Notes: generated from the letters alone by a model not told the origin. 64,000 nucleotides of DNA from Leifsonia sp. C5G2 (GCF_013359685.1 NZ_JABFMV010000001.1:252858-316857); one strand, 5' to 3'; shown: positions 1 through 8,740, counted from the stretch's first letter. Numbers and translations: made by a program.

Positions 1-2
1 TG

Positions 3-701
3 GGCCTCCTCGCGATCGTGGCGGTCACCCTGATGGTCGTGGCCGTGCGCTTCGTCTTCCAGTTCGGCTCGGTGTTCCTGATCCGCCTGCTCGACCGCCG
101 CCCGGAGCAGAGGGCACGACGGATGAGCAGCCGCTGGCGTGTGGTCAGCAGCCTCTCCGGCTTCCGCGGGGCGGTCTCCCTCGCGGCCGCGCTTGCGGTG
201 CCGGCGGCCCTCGACAACGGCCACCCGTTTCCGAACCGCGACTTCATCGTCTTCGTCACGACGGGCGTCATCATCGTGACCCTCGTCGTGCAGGGACTCA
301 TCCTGCCGAAGGTCGTGCGCTGGGCGAAGCTGCCTGGCGACGAGGCCGTCGGCCACGAGCGGCGGCTGGCGGAGACCAGCGCGACGCGCGCGGCGCTCGA
401 CGAGCTGCCGGAGCTGGCTCGGCGGCTCGGCGTGGACGAGGAGGTGAGCGAGCGCATCCAGAACGAGTTCGAGGAGCATCTGGAGCTGCTGGAGGCCGAG
501 GACGAATCCGAGGGCGGGGAGGAGGCCGTCGAGCGCAGCCGTCAGGACACCGAGCTCCGGCTGGCGCTCCTGCACTGCAAGCGCGAGGAGGTCGTCCGCC
601 TCCGCGACGAGGGCGACATCGACGACATCGTGCTCCGGGACGTGCAGCGCCGGCTCGATGTGGAGGAGGTCCGGCTCACGGGCCGCGAACCCGGCGAGTG
701 A
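3..701 (+). CDS. Na+/H+ antiporter, CPA1/NhaP type, C-terminal part
   Basis: The gene runs in from the left edge, so the N-terminal part of the membrane domain is missing. What remains has hydrophobic segments around the stretch GFRGAVSLAAALAVP, which is the conserved block of CPA1 sodium/proton exchangers, followed by one more membrane helix (FIVFVTTGVIIVTLVVQGLI) and a cytoplasmic tail of about 120 residues rich in Glu and Arg that looks helical. Such proteins exchange cytoplasmic Na+ or K+ for protons in the plasma membrane. The family is clear from the motif; the exact ion is not. Confidence 0.85.
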   Translation, partial: GLLAIVAVTLMVVAVRFVFQFGSVFLIRLLDRRPEQRARRMSSRWRVVSSLSGFRGAVSLAAALAVPAALDNGHPFPNRDFIVFVTTGVIIVTLVVQGLILPKVVRWAKLPGDEAVGHERRLAETSATRAALDELPELARRLGVDEEVSERIQNEFEEHLELLEAEDESEGGEEAVERSRQDTELRLALLHCKREEVVRLRDEGDIDDIVLRDVQRRLDVEEVRLTGREPGE

Positions 702-780
702 CCCCTATCCGGCGTGCGGGAGCCCGTCTACCATCGCCGTCAGAGCATCCGGAAGTCCGGCATCCAGGAAGGGAGCGGCC

Positions 781-945
781 ATGACCGACGCGAAGGAGAA
801 CTGGCCGGAGACGCCGTCGGGGGAGCCGATCGACGTCGACGCCATCGCCGAAGGCGGGGATGGCGTGGGTCCGTACGACGCGGACGGCTTCGTCGAGCCG
901 GAGCACGACGAGTACGATCCGCTGGAGGACGACGGCGGGAATTGA
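781..945 (+). CDS. Small acidic hypothetical protein (54 aa)
   Basis: ATG at 781 is preceded by a good ribosome binding site (GAAGGGAG, about 6 bases upstream), which argues that this short frame is real. The product is very acidic (many Asp and Glu, ending DEYDPLEDDGGN) and has no membrane segment, Cys or recognisable motif, so it is probably disordered. No function can be assigned. It lies 80 bases after the antiporter on the same strand. Confidence 0.6.
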   Translation: MTDAKENWPETPSGEPIDVDAIAEGGDGVGPYDADGFVEPEHDEYDPLEDDGGN

Positions 946-957
946 CTGCCGCGGCTC

Positions 958-987
958 TTGTCCCCCGGTCATGTACCCCGATAGGGT
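958..987 (+). promoter_or_regulatory. Probable sigma-70 promoter for the 68-aa protein
   Basis: TTGTCC (958-963) and TAGGGT (982-987) are separated by 18 bases and lie 35 bases before the ATG at 1023. TAGGGT fits the TANNNT -10 pattern used repeatedly in this window. Confidence 0.45.
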
Positions 988-1022
988 CGCCTTGGAAGGC
1001 CGCCCAAGGGGAGGGGTGCAGC

Positions 1023-1229
1023 ATGACCACGTTCGAATCATCCATCGGGAACATCCCGAAACCGGGGCAGGATCTCCATCTGGTCCGGTGGGTCCACTCG
1101 GCGGACGGCTGGAGGAGCCAGACGCTGCTCTGCACCTATGTGGGCTGCACGCCGGAGCACTGGATCGTCGACGAGCACGGCGAGCAGGTCTCGCTCGAGC
1201 GCGCCGAGTGGTCGCAGTTCGCGTTCTGA
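1023..1229 (+). CDS. Small hypothetical protein (68 aa)
   Basis: The start is set by AAGGGGAGGGG just upstream of ATG 1023. The protein is soluble, with a pattern of alternating hydrophobic and charged residues (VRWVHSADGWRSQTLLCTYV, then EHWIVDEHGEQVSLERAEW) suggesting a small beta-rich fold of two sheets. No family is recognised. It has its own plausible promoter and so appears to be a single-gene unit. Confidence 0.6.
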   Translation: MTTFESSIGNIPKPGQDLHLVRWVHSADGWRSQTLLCTYVGCTPEHWIVDEHGEQVSLERAEWSQFAF

Positions 1230-1303
1230 CGGAACGCGGGGGCTTACACTCCAGGCAGGGATGACCGGCCCTCAGCGTGAGAGCCGGCCCGGCGAGGAGC
1301 GAT

Positions 1304-2254
1304 GTGCCCGACACCTTCCACACCCGCGAGCAGGCCGCCGGTCCCGATGCCGCCGAGGAGATCCTGCGCCGCAGCTACGGCGATGTCTCACTCGGCCCGG
1401 GCGTGCGCGAGAGCGGCCTCAGCTACGGAGAGGAGCTGCGGGGCGACGACCGCCTGCTGCTGGGGCGCCACCGCTTCGGCGGCGACCTCTCGCTGGCGTT
1501 CGAGCTGCCATTCCTCGCGGTGGGCCTCGCCTCCGGCCGCTACCGCTGGCAGGCGGGGGACGAGGAGGGCGACCTGGCGGCGGAGCCCGCGCTGTTCCAG
1601 CCGTCCGCGACGGCCCGCGGGTCCATGGACCACGCCGACGTCACCGTCGTCGCGTTCGACCCCGCGGCCCTGACGACGACCGCCCGGGGTCTGTTCGGCG
1701 AGGAGCGACTGGAGGCGTCGTTCCTCTCCGCCGCCCCTGTGTCGGCGGCCGCCGCCCGCCACTGGCGCTCTGTGCACGACAACGTCTGGCGGCAGGTGGA
1801 CGCCGGCGCGTTCGAGAGCCCGCTGCTGCGGGCCTCGCTGTACCGCCAGCTCGCCGTCGCGACTCTGGAGACCTTCCCGCTGCCCGGGGACCACGAGGCG
1901 CGCCGGACCACCGTCGCCTCTCGCGGGCTGGCCTTCAAGCACGCGGTGAGCTTCATCGACGAGCACGCGTCGCTGCCGATCACTCCGGAGGACATCGCGC
2001 TCGCGGCCGGGACCTCCGTGCCGGAGCTCGTCCGCGCCTTCGACATGCACCTGCCATTCACTCCGCTGCAGTATCTCGCCAGCGTGCGCCTCGCCGCCGC
2101 GCACGGCGACCTCCAGCGGCCGCTCGACGGGTCGGCCACCACGGTCGCGTCCGTCGCAGCGCGGTGGGGCTTCCCGGACGAGCCCACCTTCGCCCGGCTC
2201 TACGCGGAGCGGTTCGGGCACCCTCCCCAGCGCACGCTCGACCTCGCGGGCTGA
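1304..2254 (+). CDS. AraC-family transcriptional regulator
   Basis: This is a DNA-binding activator or repressor of about 316 residues. The C-terminal third (from about residue 205) holds the double helix-turn-helix of the AraC/XylS family: a first HTH around ITPEDIALAAGTSVPELVRAF, and a second around VASVAARWGFPDEPTFARLY followed by FGHPP, close to the family signature. The N-terminal 200 residues form an AraC_binding_2-like sensor region whose ligand cannot be read. I prefer GTG 1304 because GAGGAG lies 5 bases before it; a GTG at 1277 would add nine residues but lacks such a site. No obvious target lies next to it. Confidence 0.85.
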   Translation: MPDTFHTREQAAGPDAAEEILRRSYGDVSLGPGVRESGLSYGEELRGDDRLLLGRHRFGGDLSLAFELPFLAVGLASGRYRWQAGDEEGDLAAEPALFQPSATARGSMDHADVTVVAFDPAALTTTARGLFGEERLEASFLSAAPVSAAAARHWRSVHDNVWRQVDAGAFESPLLRASLYRQLAVATLETFPLPGDHEARRTTVASRGLAFKHAVSFIDEHASLPITPEDIALAAGTSVPELVRAFDMHLPFTPLQYLASVRLAAAHGDLQRPLDGSATTVASVAARWGFPDEPTFARLYAERFGHPPQRTLDLAG

Positions 2255-2278
2255 GCACGCCGGTGCGCCGTCGCCCCG

Positions 2279-2548
2279 TCAGAGCCCGGCGTGCGCGGCC
2301 AGCAGCTCGACGGCCACGCGCCAGTCCTGCGCGGTGACGCCCTCACCCGACTCCTCCTCGCCCGGCAGCCGCGCGACGAACCCGGGCCACAGCTCGCCCG
2401 TGCTGTGCAGTTCCTCGATCAGGCCGAGGTACTCGCCGCCGTAGTAGACCTCCCACGCCGCGGTCGCCGTCGGGCTGTACATGAGGGTCAGCGGCAGCGA
2501 GCCGTACGTGTAGACGGCGTGCTGGTGGGCGAGCTGCCTCTCCGTCAT
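2279..2548 (-). CDS. Hypothetical protein (89 aa)
   Basis: A short soluble protein with no recognised family. Codon use is typical of the neighbours and a clear TATTCT box lies exactly six bases before the ATG (2555-2560 on the plus strand), as expected for a leaderless mRNA; together these support a real gene. The sequence (YGSLPLTLMYSPTATAAWEV, then YYGGEYLGLIEELHSTGELW) suggests a small alpha/beta domain. It ends 24 bases from the stop of the convergent AraC gene. Confidence 0.6.
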   Translation of the reverse strand: MTERQLAHQHAVYTYGSLPLTLMYSPTATAAWEVYYGGEYLGLIEELHSTGELWPGFVARLPGEEESGEGVTAQDWRVAVELLAAHAGL

Positions 2549-2611
2549 GACCGCAGAATAGGCGCGATCACCGTCGGGCGGAAGGCCGGATGACCCGGGG
2601 CGACGTGGGGC

Positions 2612-3727
2612 TCATGCGACGACCAGATCGTCGTCCTCCGACTGCTCGTGCGTCGCCGTCACGGCGAGCCCGACGACGTCGCGCATCCGGCCGCGCCGCG
2701 CGAACGCGGAGCGCTGGCGGCCCGCGCCTCCGCCGACGGCGTGGATGCGGGCGACCCCGCGGCGGACGAGCGCGAGGTCGCCGTTCGCCTCGAGCGCTCC
2801 GGCGGTGTGGGCCACGAGCGCATCCACCGCTTCCACCGCCGAGACCTCGCGCCAGGTCACCGGATGCGGGAGCGAGCCGTTCACCCCCGTCAGTGCGGCC
2901 TGCCACTCGGCCAGCCGCAGGGCCGCCGAGGGGACGGCCGCCGGAGGGATGCCCGCGCGCCACTCGGCGACCGCGGTGTCGACGAGCGCCCGGACCAGGG
3001 CGGCGATGACGGCGGCGTCGCGTGCGTCGAGGCAGACATCCGCCACCCGGATCTCCACCGTCGGAACCTTGTGCGACACGCGCGCGTCGAGGTACAGCAT
3101 CCCGGAGTCGAGGATGACGCCTGTGTCGACGAGGAAGCGTTCGAACCGGTCGTACGCCTCCACCGAGCCGAAGACGTCGGTCGGGCCGGCGCTCTGCCAC
3201 TGGTGCCAGGCCGCGAAGCGGTAGCTGGCGTGCCCGGTGTCGGCGCCGCCGAAGAACGGCGAGTTGGCGCTGAGAGCGAGCAGGGTCGGCAACCAGGTGC
3301 GGATGCGGTCGAGGACGGCGACGCCCTCCTCGCGGGAGTCGATGCCGACGTGCACGTGGTAGCCGCAGACCAGCGTTCCGCGCGCCGTCAGCCCGTACCG
3401 CTCGATCATCTTCGCGTAGCGAGGATCGTCGGTGACGTGCGGCCGCATGCGCATCGGCGACATGGCGACCGCGATCGCCCGGGCCCCGTGCCGCTGCGCG
3501 AGGGAGTCGGCCAGCTCCCTGCCGCCGACGATGTCGAGGAGGAGGTCGCTCGTGGAGAGCACCGGGCGCGTCTGCGTCTCGATCATCTCCTGGTTGAACT
3601 CGGCGCTGACGGAGGGGCCGTCGACCACGGGCGGCGCGTCGGCGAGGAGCGCAGGAGCGAGCGGGGCCGCCAGCCCCCGCGCATCGACCAGGAGGAGTTC
3701 CTCCTCCACCCCGAAAGTCCTCACCAT
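2612..3727 (-). CDS. YbdK-type carboxylate-amine ligase (glutamate-cysteine ligase family 2)
   Basis: Member of the ATP-grasp-like GCS2 family (371 aa, normal length). Seen in the sequence: FGVEEELLLVD at the very N-terminus, FNQEMIETQTRP, GYHVHVGI, SANSPFFGG and KVPTVEIRVADVC, all characteristic of YbdK-like proteins. The E. coli relative has weak glutamate-cysteine ligase activity; the physiological product in actinobacteria, which use mycothiol, is unsettled, so 'ligase of this family' is the safe call. The start at 3727 puts the conserved VEEE block at residues 7-10. Ribosome binding site is weak. Confidence 0.85.
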   Translation of the reverse strand: MVRTFGVEEELLLVDARGLAAPLAPALLADAPPVVDGPSVSAEFNQEMIETQTRPVLSTSDLLLDIVGGRELADSLAQRHGARAIAVAMSPMRMRPHVTDDPRYAKMIERYGLTARGTLVCGYHVHVGIDSREEGVAVLDRIRTWLPTLLALSANSPFFGGADTGHASYRFAAWHQWQSAGPTDVFGSVEAYDRFERFLVDTGVILDSGMLYLDARVSHKVPTVEIRVADVCLDARDAAVIAALVRALVDTAVAEWRAGIPPAAVPSAALRLAEWQAALTGVNGSLPHPVTWREVSAVEAVDALVAHTAGALEANGDLALVRRGVARIHAVGGGAGRQRSAFARRGRMRDVVGLAVTATHEQSEDDDLVVA

Positions 3728-3880
3728 TCCACTATCGGGGGCAGGCGGCGCCCCGTAAATACCCTGTACTCCGTGAATCACCCGTGCAGCGGAGGCGCCT
3801 CGCCGAACGAGGCGGGGTACATCCGCATGCCGATTTCTTGCAGGTCGGGGTACATTTCCGGCCGGATCGTGCTCGCTGTC

Positions 3881-3910
3881 TTGGTTCGACGAGCGACCTG
3901 CGCCTATAAC
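3881..3910 (+). promoter_or_regulatory. Probable sigma-70 promoter before the 118-aa gene
   Basis: TTGGTT (3881-3886), an 18-base spacer and TATAAC (3905-3910), 56 bases before ATG 3966. This is one of the better consensus matches in the window and supports the following small gene being expressed. Confidence 0.5.
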
Positions 3911-3965
3911 TGACTCAACCGCGCAACGATCCACCGCCCGACCGCACCGGCAGCCAGGAGGCACC

Positions 3966-4322
3966 ATGTGGGACACGACCACTCGCATCCCGTTCGACGC
4001 CTCGCTGCTCACCGAGCGCGGCGGAGCCGAGGCCCGCGCCGAGCTCCTGCGGCTGATCGCCTCGCGGCCCGGCATCGGAATGGACGAACTGCACGGGATG
4101 CGCCTCCCCGGCCTGTTCGCGGGCCTGCGCGCCCTGTACCGCGCCGGACTCATCCGCACGGACACCGCCCCTCCGCGCTTCTTCGAGCGCGGCACGCGGG
4201 TCTTCCCCGCGGACGGAGGTGCCGCCGGCGCTCAGCCGAGAGTGAGCGTCCCGTCGTCGGCGAGCGGCCAGCCCGGGTTGAGCGCCACCTCCCAGACGTG
4301 CCCGTCCGGGTCGGCGAAGTAG
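3966..4322 (+). CDS. Hypothetical small protein with winged-helix-like region (118 aa)
   Basis: A strong ribosome binding site (CCAGGAGGCACC) precedes ATG 3966. Residues about 22-75 (ELLRLIASRPGIGMDELHGM, then LFAGLRALYRAGLIRTDTA) read like a winged-helix domain, ending in a basic FFERGTRVF segment. After about residue 80 the frame becomes low-complexity and runs antisense over the last 91 bases of the glyoxalase-family gene. The N-terminal part looks real; the tail could reflect a long frame kept open by chance. Function unknown; a small DNA-binding regulator is possible. Confidence 0.5.
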   Translation: MWDTTTRIPFDASLLTERGGAEARAELLRLIASRPGIGMDELHGMRLPGLFAGLRALYRAGLIRTDTAPPRFFERGTRVFPADGGAAGAQPRVSVPSSASGQPGLSATSQTCPSGSAK

Positions 4323-4651
4323 CCGGAGTAGCCGCCCCAGAATACGCGCGCCGCAGGCTTCAGGATGCGCGCGCCCGCCGACTCCGCCTCGGTGAGCACG
4401 CGGTCCACGTCGGCCTCCGATCGCTGGTTGCACGCCAGCGTGATGCCGCTGAACGTGCCGTCGATCGGCGCGCGCGCATCCTCCGCGAGGTCGTCGCGGT
4501 CGAACAGCGCGAATGCCATGCCGGGCAGCTGGTAGAACACGACCCCGTCCGGCGCGTCGGCCGGCTGCCAGCCGAGCCCTTCCTCGTAGAACGTGCGAGA
4601 GCGCGCCAGGTCGGCGACCCCGAGCGTGATGAGGCTGATGCGTTGGTCCAT
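4232..4651 (-). CDS. VOC (glyoxalase/bleomycin-resistance) superfamily protein
   Basis: 139 residues, the usual size of a two-beta-alpha-beta-beta-beta-module VOC protein. Conserved landmarks are the N-terminal ISLITLGVADLARSRTFYEE and the C-terminal YFADPDGHVWEVALNPGW, where the Glu of VWEV is a typical metal ligand. VOC proteins bind a divalent metal and act as lyases, dioxygenases or antibiotic-binding proteins; the substrate is not readable. The start is fixed by TAGCGT seven bases upstream (leaderless pattern). It lies 20 bases after the cystathionine gamma enzyme on the same strand. Confidence 0.85.
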   Translation of the reverse strand: MDQRISLITLGVADLARSRTFYEEGLGWQPADAPDGVVFYQLPGMAFALFDRDDLAEDARAPIDGTFSGITLACNQRSEADVDRVLTEAESAGARILKPAARVFWGGYSGYFADPDGHVWEVALNPGWPLADDGTLTLG

Positions 4652-4671
4652 GCGGCCGACGCTAGCGCGGG

Positions 4672-5817
4672 CTACCGACGCAGCGCCTGCTCCACGTCCT
4701 CCAGCAGGTCGTCGACGTCCTCGATGCCGACCGACAGTCGCACGATGTTGTCCGGGACCTCCAGCGCGGTTCCGCGGACGGACGCGTGCGTCATCTCGCT
4801 CGGGTAGCCGATGAGCGACTCCACGCCGCCGAGCGACTCGGCCAGCTGGAATACGCGGGTGGACTCGGCGAAGCGGCGCGCCGCCTCCGCTCCCCCCGCG
4901 AGCGCGACCGACAGCATGCCGCCGAAGCCGCTCATCTGCCGGGCGGCGAGCTCGTGGCCGGGGTGGTCCGGCAGGCCCGGGTAGTAGACCCGCTCGACGC
5001 CGGCGTGGCCGACCAGGGCCTCCGCGATCGCCTGCGCGTTGGCGCTGTGCTGCCGCACGCGCACCTGCAGCGTCTTGATGCCGCGCACGGTCAGCCACGC
5101 GTCCATCGGCGAGGACACCGCACCCGCCGCGAACTGCAGGAACTGCGCCTTGGCGGCGAGCTCCTCGTCAGCGAACACCAGCGCGCCGCCGATCACGTCG
5201 GAGTGGCCGCCGAGGTACTTCGTGGTCGAGTGCACGACGACGTCGGCGCCGAACGACAGCGGCTGCTGCAGCGCGGGCGAGGCGAACGTGTTGTCCACGA
5301 CGACGACCGCGCCGGCCGCGTGACCGAGCTCGACCAGGGCGGCGATGTCGCTGATCTTCATCAGCGGGTTGCTCGGCGTCTCGATCCAGAGCATCCGGGT
5401 GCCGTCGGCGGCGAGCGCCTCGCGCACGGCGTCCAGGTCGGACAGGTCGACGGTCGTGTTCCGGATGCCCCACTCGCCGTGGATGCGCTCGATCAGCCGG
5501 TGCGTGCCGCCGTACGCGTCGTTGCCCAGCACGATGTGGTCGCCCGGCCGGAGCGCCGCGCGCAGCAGCGCGTCCTCGGCCGCCAGGCCCGAGGCGAAGG
5601 ACAGCGCGCGCACGCCGCCCTCGAGGGAGGCGAGCAGCGTCTCGAGCGACGAGCGGGTCGGGTTGCCGGCGCGGCCGTACTCGTAGCCGTTCCGCAGGCC
5701 GCCGATGCCGTCCTGCACGAACGTCGAGGTCTGGTAGATGGGCGGGATGATCGCGCCGGTGGTCGGGTCGAACTCCTGACCCTCGTGGATGGCGCGCGTG
5801 GCGAAGCCGTGTGTCAT
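4672..5817 (-). CDS. metB: Cystathionine gamma-synthase/lyase (PLP enzyme)
   Basis: A 381-residue fold-type I PLP enzyme of the Cys/Met metabolism family. Visible are YEYGRAGNPTR near the N-terminus, SFASGLAAEDALL, and the PLP lysine in STTKYLGGHSDVIGG. It starts 26 bases after the cystathionine beta-synthase stop on the same strand, with AGAGAACGGCAC upstream, so the two are an operon. Next to CBS the likely role is cystathionine to cysteine cleavage (reverse transsulfuration, gamma-lyase, MccB-like), although sequence alone does not separate this from gamma-synthase, the usual database name. Confidence in family is high, in direction moderate. Confidence 0.9.
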   Translation of the reverse strand: MTHGFATRAIHEGQEFDPTTGAIIPPIYQTSTFVQDGIGGLRNGYEYGRAGNPTRSSLETLLASLEGGVRALSFASGLAAEDALLRAALRPGDHIVLGNDAYGGTHRLIERIHGEWGIRNTTVDLSDLDAVREALAADGTRMLWIETPSNPLMKISDIAALVELGHAAGAVVVVDNTFASPALQQPLSFGADVVVHSTTKYLGGHSDVIGGALVFADEELAAKAQFLQFAAGAVSSPMDAWLTVRGIKTLQVRVRQHSANAQAIAEALVGHAGVERVYYPGLPDHPGHELAARQMSGFGGMLSVALAGGAEAARRFAESTRVFQLAESLGGVESLIGYPSEMTHASVRGTALEVPDNIVRLSVGIEDVDDLLEDVEQALRR

Positions 5818-5843
5818 GTGCCGTTCTCTCGTGTCGCGGGGTT

Positions 5844-7208
5844 TCAGTCGCTGAAGTAGTTGAGGAGGTCCTGCCGGGTGAGGACGGCGACAGGCTTGCC
5901 GCCGTCGGTCACCAGCAGCGCGTTGGTCGTGGCGAGCGCGGCGCGGGCGGCCGTGACCGGCTCGTTCACGCCGATCAGGGCGAGCGGTTCGCCCAGGTGC
6001 TTGCCGACCGGGTCGCTCATCTCGGCGTGGCCGCTGAACACCGCGTCCACCAGGGAGCGCTCGTCGAGCGCGCCCGCGACCTCGCCCATGACCACCGGCG
6101 GCTCGGCCGTGAGCACGACCAACTGCGAGACGCCGTACTGGTTCATCGTCTGGATGGCGTCGCGCACGGTCTCGGTCGGGTGCGTGTGCACCAGGTCGGG
6201 GAGGGCGCCGCTCTTCGTCTTCACGATGTCGTGCACCGTGGACTCGTCGGGCACCTCGCTGAAGCCGTGGGACTGCATCCACCGGTCGTTGAAGATCTTC
6301 GCCAGGTAGCCGCGGCCGCCGTCCGGCAGGATCACGACCACCACGTCGTCCGGGCCCAGGTCCTTCGCGGCGCGCAGGGCGGCAGCGACGGCCATCCCGC
6401 TCGACCCGCCGACCAGGATGCCCTCCTCGCGCGCCAGCCGCCGCGTCATCCGGAACGCCTCGGCGTCGCTCACCGCGATCACCTCGTCGACCACGGTCGG
6501 GTCGTAGGCGCCCGGCCAGAAGTCCTCGCCGACGCCCTCGACCAGGTACGGCCGCCCGGTGCCGCCGGAGTAGACGGAACCCTCGGGGTCGGCGCCGACG
6601 ATGCGGACGCGTCCGTCGGAGACCTCCTTGAGGTAGCGTCCGGTGCCCGAGATGGTGCCGCCGGTGCCGACGCCGGCGACCAGGTGCGTGATGCGGCCGT
6701 CGGTGTCGCGCCAGATCTCCGGACCGGTGGTCTCGTAGTGGCTGCGCGGGCCGTTCGGGTTGAAGTACTGGTTCGGCTTGAACGCGCCGGGGATCTCGGC
6801 GGCGAGCCGGTCGGACACCGAGTAGTAGGAGTCGGGATGCTCGGGCGGCACCGACGTCGGCGTGACCACCACCTCCGCGCCGTAGGCGGTGAGGACGTTG
6901 ATCTTGTCCTCCCCCACCTTGTCGGGGAGCACGAACACGCACCGGTAGCCGCGCTGCTGCGCGACCAGGGCGAGCCCGACTCCGGTGTTGCCGCTCGTCG
7001 GTTCCACGATGGTGCCGCCGGGCTTCAGGAGCCCTTCCTTCTCCGCCGCGTCGATGATGCGGGAGGCGATGCGGTCCTTCGACGAACCTCCGGGGTTCAG
7101 GTACTCGAGTTTGACGAGCACCGTCGCCGCGATCCCGTCGGTCAGCCTGTTGAGCTTCACGAGCGGGGTGTCGCCGACCAAGTCGATGATGGTCTCTGCG
7201 TACTTCAC
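5844..7208 (-). CDS. cbs: Cystathionine beta-synthase
   Basis: 454 residues: a PLP fold-type II catalytic domain (residues about 1-320) and a C-terminal pair of CBS domains (about 335-450). The PLP lysine lies in GGSSKDRIASRI, the Asn-binding loop in EPTSGNTGVGLA, and the phosphate-cup glycines in GVGTGGTISGTGRYLK. It condenses serine with homocysteine to cystathionine in the cytosol. There is no N-terminal heme-binding extension, as in other bacterial forms. The GTG start is set by TACGGT seven bases upstream. It is transcribed divergently from mntR, with only 65 bases between the two starts. Confidence 0.93.
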   Translation of the reverse strand: MKYAETIIDLVGDTPLVKLNRLTDGIAATVLVKLEYLNPGGSSKDRIASRIIDAAEKEGLLKPGGTIVEPTSGNTGVGLALVAQQRGYRCVFVLPDKVGEDKINVLTAYGAEVVVTPTSVPPEHPDSYYSVSDRLAAEIPGAFKPNQYFNPNGPRSHYETTGPEIWRDTDGRITHLVAGVGTGGTISGTGRYLKEVSDGRVRIVGADPEGSVYSGGTGRPYLVEGVGEDFWPGAYDPTVVDEVIAVSDAEAFRMTRRLAREEGILVGGSSGMAVAAALRAAKDLGPDDVVVVILPDGGRGYLAKIFNDRWMQSHGFSEVPDESTVHDIVKTKSGALPDLVHTHPTETVRDAIQTMNQYGVSQLVVLTAEPPVVMGEVAGALDERSLVDAVFSGHAEMSDPVGKHLGEPLALIGVNEPVTAARAALATTNALLVTDGGKPVAVLTRQDLLNYFSD

Positions 7209-7273
7209 GCGACCAACCGTAACAGCGCGTTCGTGCCCGGACGACTCTGTGACGTCCCGCCTAGAATCGGCTC

Positions 7274-7945
7274 ATGCCGGTGTCCGACCTCTCCCCCGTC
7301 GCGCAGGACTACCTCAAGATCATCTGGTCGGCGCGGGAATGGTCGGACGTGCCCGTCACCGTGAAGCAGCTGTCCGAGCGGATGGGCGTGCGCGCGGCCA
7401 CGGTGTCCGACGGTGTCCGCCGCCTCGCCGACCAGGGCCTCGTCGCCCACGAGCGTTACGGGCGGGTCGAGCTGACCGACGAGGGACGCCGCCACGCGGT
7501 CGCCATGGTGCGGCGTCACCGGCTGATCGAGACGTTCCTGGTGGAGGAGCTCGGCTACGGCTGGGACGAGGTGCACGATGAGGCCGAGGTGCTGGAGCAC
7601 GCCGTCTCGGACGAGCTCGTGGCCCGCATCGACCGCCGCCTCGGCTTCCCCTCCCGCGACCCGCACGGCGATCCCATCCCCACCGCCGACGGCACCCCGC
7701 GGCGCCCGGAGGCGGTGCCGCTGCTCGACGCCGCCCCCGGCGCCGACGTGACGGTGGTGCGCATCTCGGACGCCGACCCCGCCGTGCTGCGCTACCTCGC
7801 CGAGCGCGGAATCGGCCTCGACACGACGCTTCGCGTCGAGGAGCACCGGGCGTTCGCGGGCGACGTCACCGTGGAGGTCGGCGGCGCGCCCGTCGTCCTC
7901 GGCGCGACGGCGGCGGCCGCCGTCTGGGTGGCCCCGCGCGACTGA
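7274..7945 (+). CDS. mntR: Manganese-dependent DtxR-family repressor (MntR type)
   Basis: 223 residues with the DtxR layout: winged helix (about 1-65), metal-binding/dimerisation domain (about 66-140) and a C-terminal FeoA-like SH3 domain (about 150-223). Asp12 (QDYLKII) stands where iron-sensing DtxR/IdeR has Met, and Glu105 (HDEAEVLEH) where they have the key Cys; these are the substitutions found in Mn-sensing MntR, so Mn2+ is the likely co-repressor. The Mn/H+ symporter gene mntH lies 0.8 kb downstream on the other strand with a palindrome in front of it. ATG 7274 follows TAGAAT by six bases (leaderless). Confidence 0.85.
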   Translation: MPVSDLSPVAQDYLKIIWSAREWSDVPVTVKQLSERMGVRAATVSDGVRRLADQGLVAHERYGRVELTDEGRRHAVAMVRRHRLIETFLVEELGYGWDEVHDEAEVLEHAVSDELVARIDRRLGFPSRDPHGDPIPTADGTPRRPEAVPLLDAAPGADVTVVRISDADPAVLRYLAERGIGLDTTLRVEEHRAFAGDVTVEVGGAPVVLGATAAAAVWVAPRD

Positions 7946-8011
7946 GCCGCTCGCGGCAGCCAGCGAGCTGAGCTAAGATCGACACACAACCCCCGTTCCT
8001 CTGGATCGGGC

Positions 8012-8686
8012 TCAGGGCCCCGCTTCGGCGGGGCTCTGCTTCTTCTTCCAGGCCGACGGTCGCCTCACCGGCCGCCCGCTTCGGGAGACCATGACGTCCG
8101 GCAGCTGCGACTCCGCGACCAGCGAAGGCCGCAGGTAGAGACTCGACCGCGCGCCCACGCGTTCGAACTCCTTCGTCCGCTCGTCGCGCGGGTAGACGAC
8201 GATGACGCGTCGCCCGCACCGGTTGACGGCGATATCGAGGGCGGCACCGAGGTCCGAGTCGCTGCTCACCACCACATAGGCGTCGTACGCTCCGTCGACC
8301 GCGTCCACCACGAGCTGGACGGCGAGCTTCACATCCGACCCCTTCTCTTGCACCTTCCACACGTCGACCCACCGCACCTCCTCGGTTCCCCTCAGGCGAG
8401 CCCGGCTCGGATGGATGGTGAACTGCGACCGGTGGATCGTCACGCGAGGAAGCGTCTCGAGCGCACGCAGGTATGCGGCCTGGCGATCCGGCGCGGTCGG
8501 ATCCTCCGGGTTCGCGCGACCGCGCACATGTGCGGTGAAGTAGTGGATGCGAGCGATGGAGTAATCGTCCAGGAGGGAGTCGAAGAGCCGCTCCAGATCT
8601 AGCCACTTGTTCTCGGGCCGGCTCTCGAGCTGCCCCTTGTAGAGATTGAACCCGTCCACGTAGACGGCAGCGGAGGGCTTCGGCAC
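8012..8686 (-). CDS. NYN-domain (PIN-like) protein, LabA/DUF88 type
   Basis: 224 residues. The N-terminus AAVYVDGFNLYKG carries the first catalytic Asp of NYN nucleases, and VVSSDSDLGAALDIA carries the acidic pair of the active site; the middle holds a conserved VKLAVQLVVDAVDG with a further Asp. NYN proteins are metal-dependent RNases or RNA-binding regulators. I choose GTG 8686 because TAGGGT lies seven bases upstream, matching the leaderless pattern; GTG 8695 is the alternative. It follows mntH on the same strand by 54 bases but its own -10 box argues for separate transcription. Confidence 0.8.
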   Translation of the reverse strand: MPKPSAAVYVDGFNLYKGQLESRPENKWLDLERLFDSLLDDYSIARIHYFTAHVRGRANPEDPTAPDRQAAYLRALETLPRVTIHRSQFTIHPSRARLRGTEEVRWVDVWKVQEKGSDVKLAVQLVVDAVDGAYDAYVVVSSDSDLGAALDIAVNRCGRRVIVVYPRDERTKEFERVGARSSLYLRPSLVAESQLPDVMVSRSGRPVRRPSAWKKKQSPAEAGP

Positions 8687-8740
8687 GCCGGACACCCTAT
8701 CGACGCGAGGCGCCGCCGCCAGCGTCGGCGGTGGCCGCAA

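Noticed and set aside
4672-6942. Minus-strand open frame of 756 codons across the transsulfuration genes
   Set aside because: The part above 5817 is Arg/Gly-rich and out of frame with the clear cystathionine beta-synthase gene; only the 3' half is real (the cystathionine gamma enzyme).
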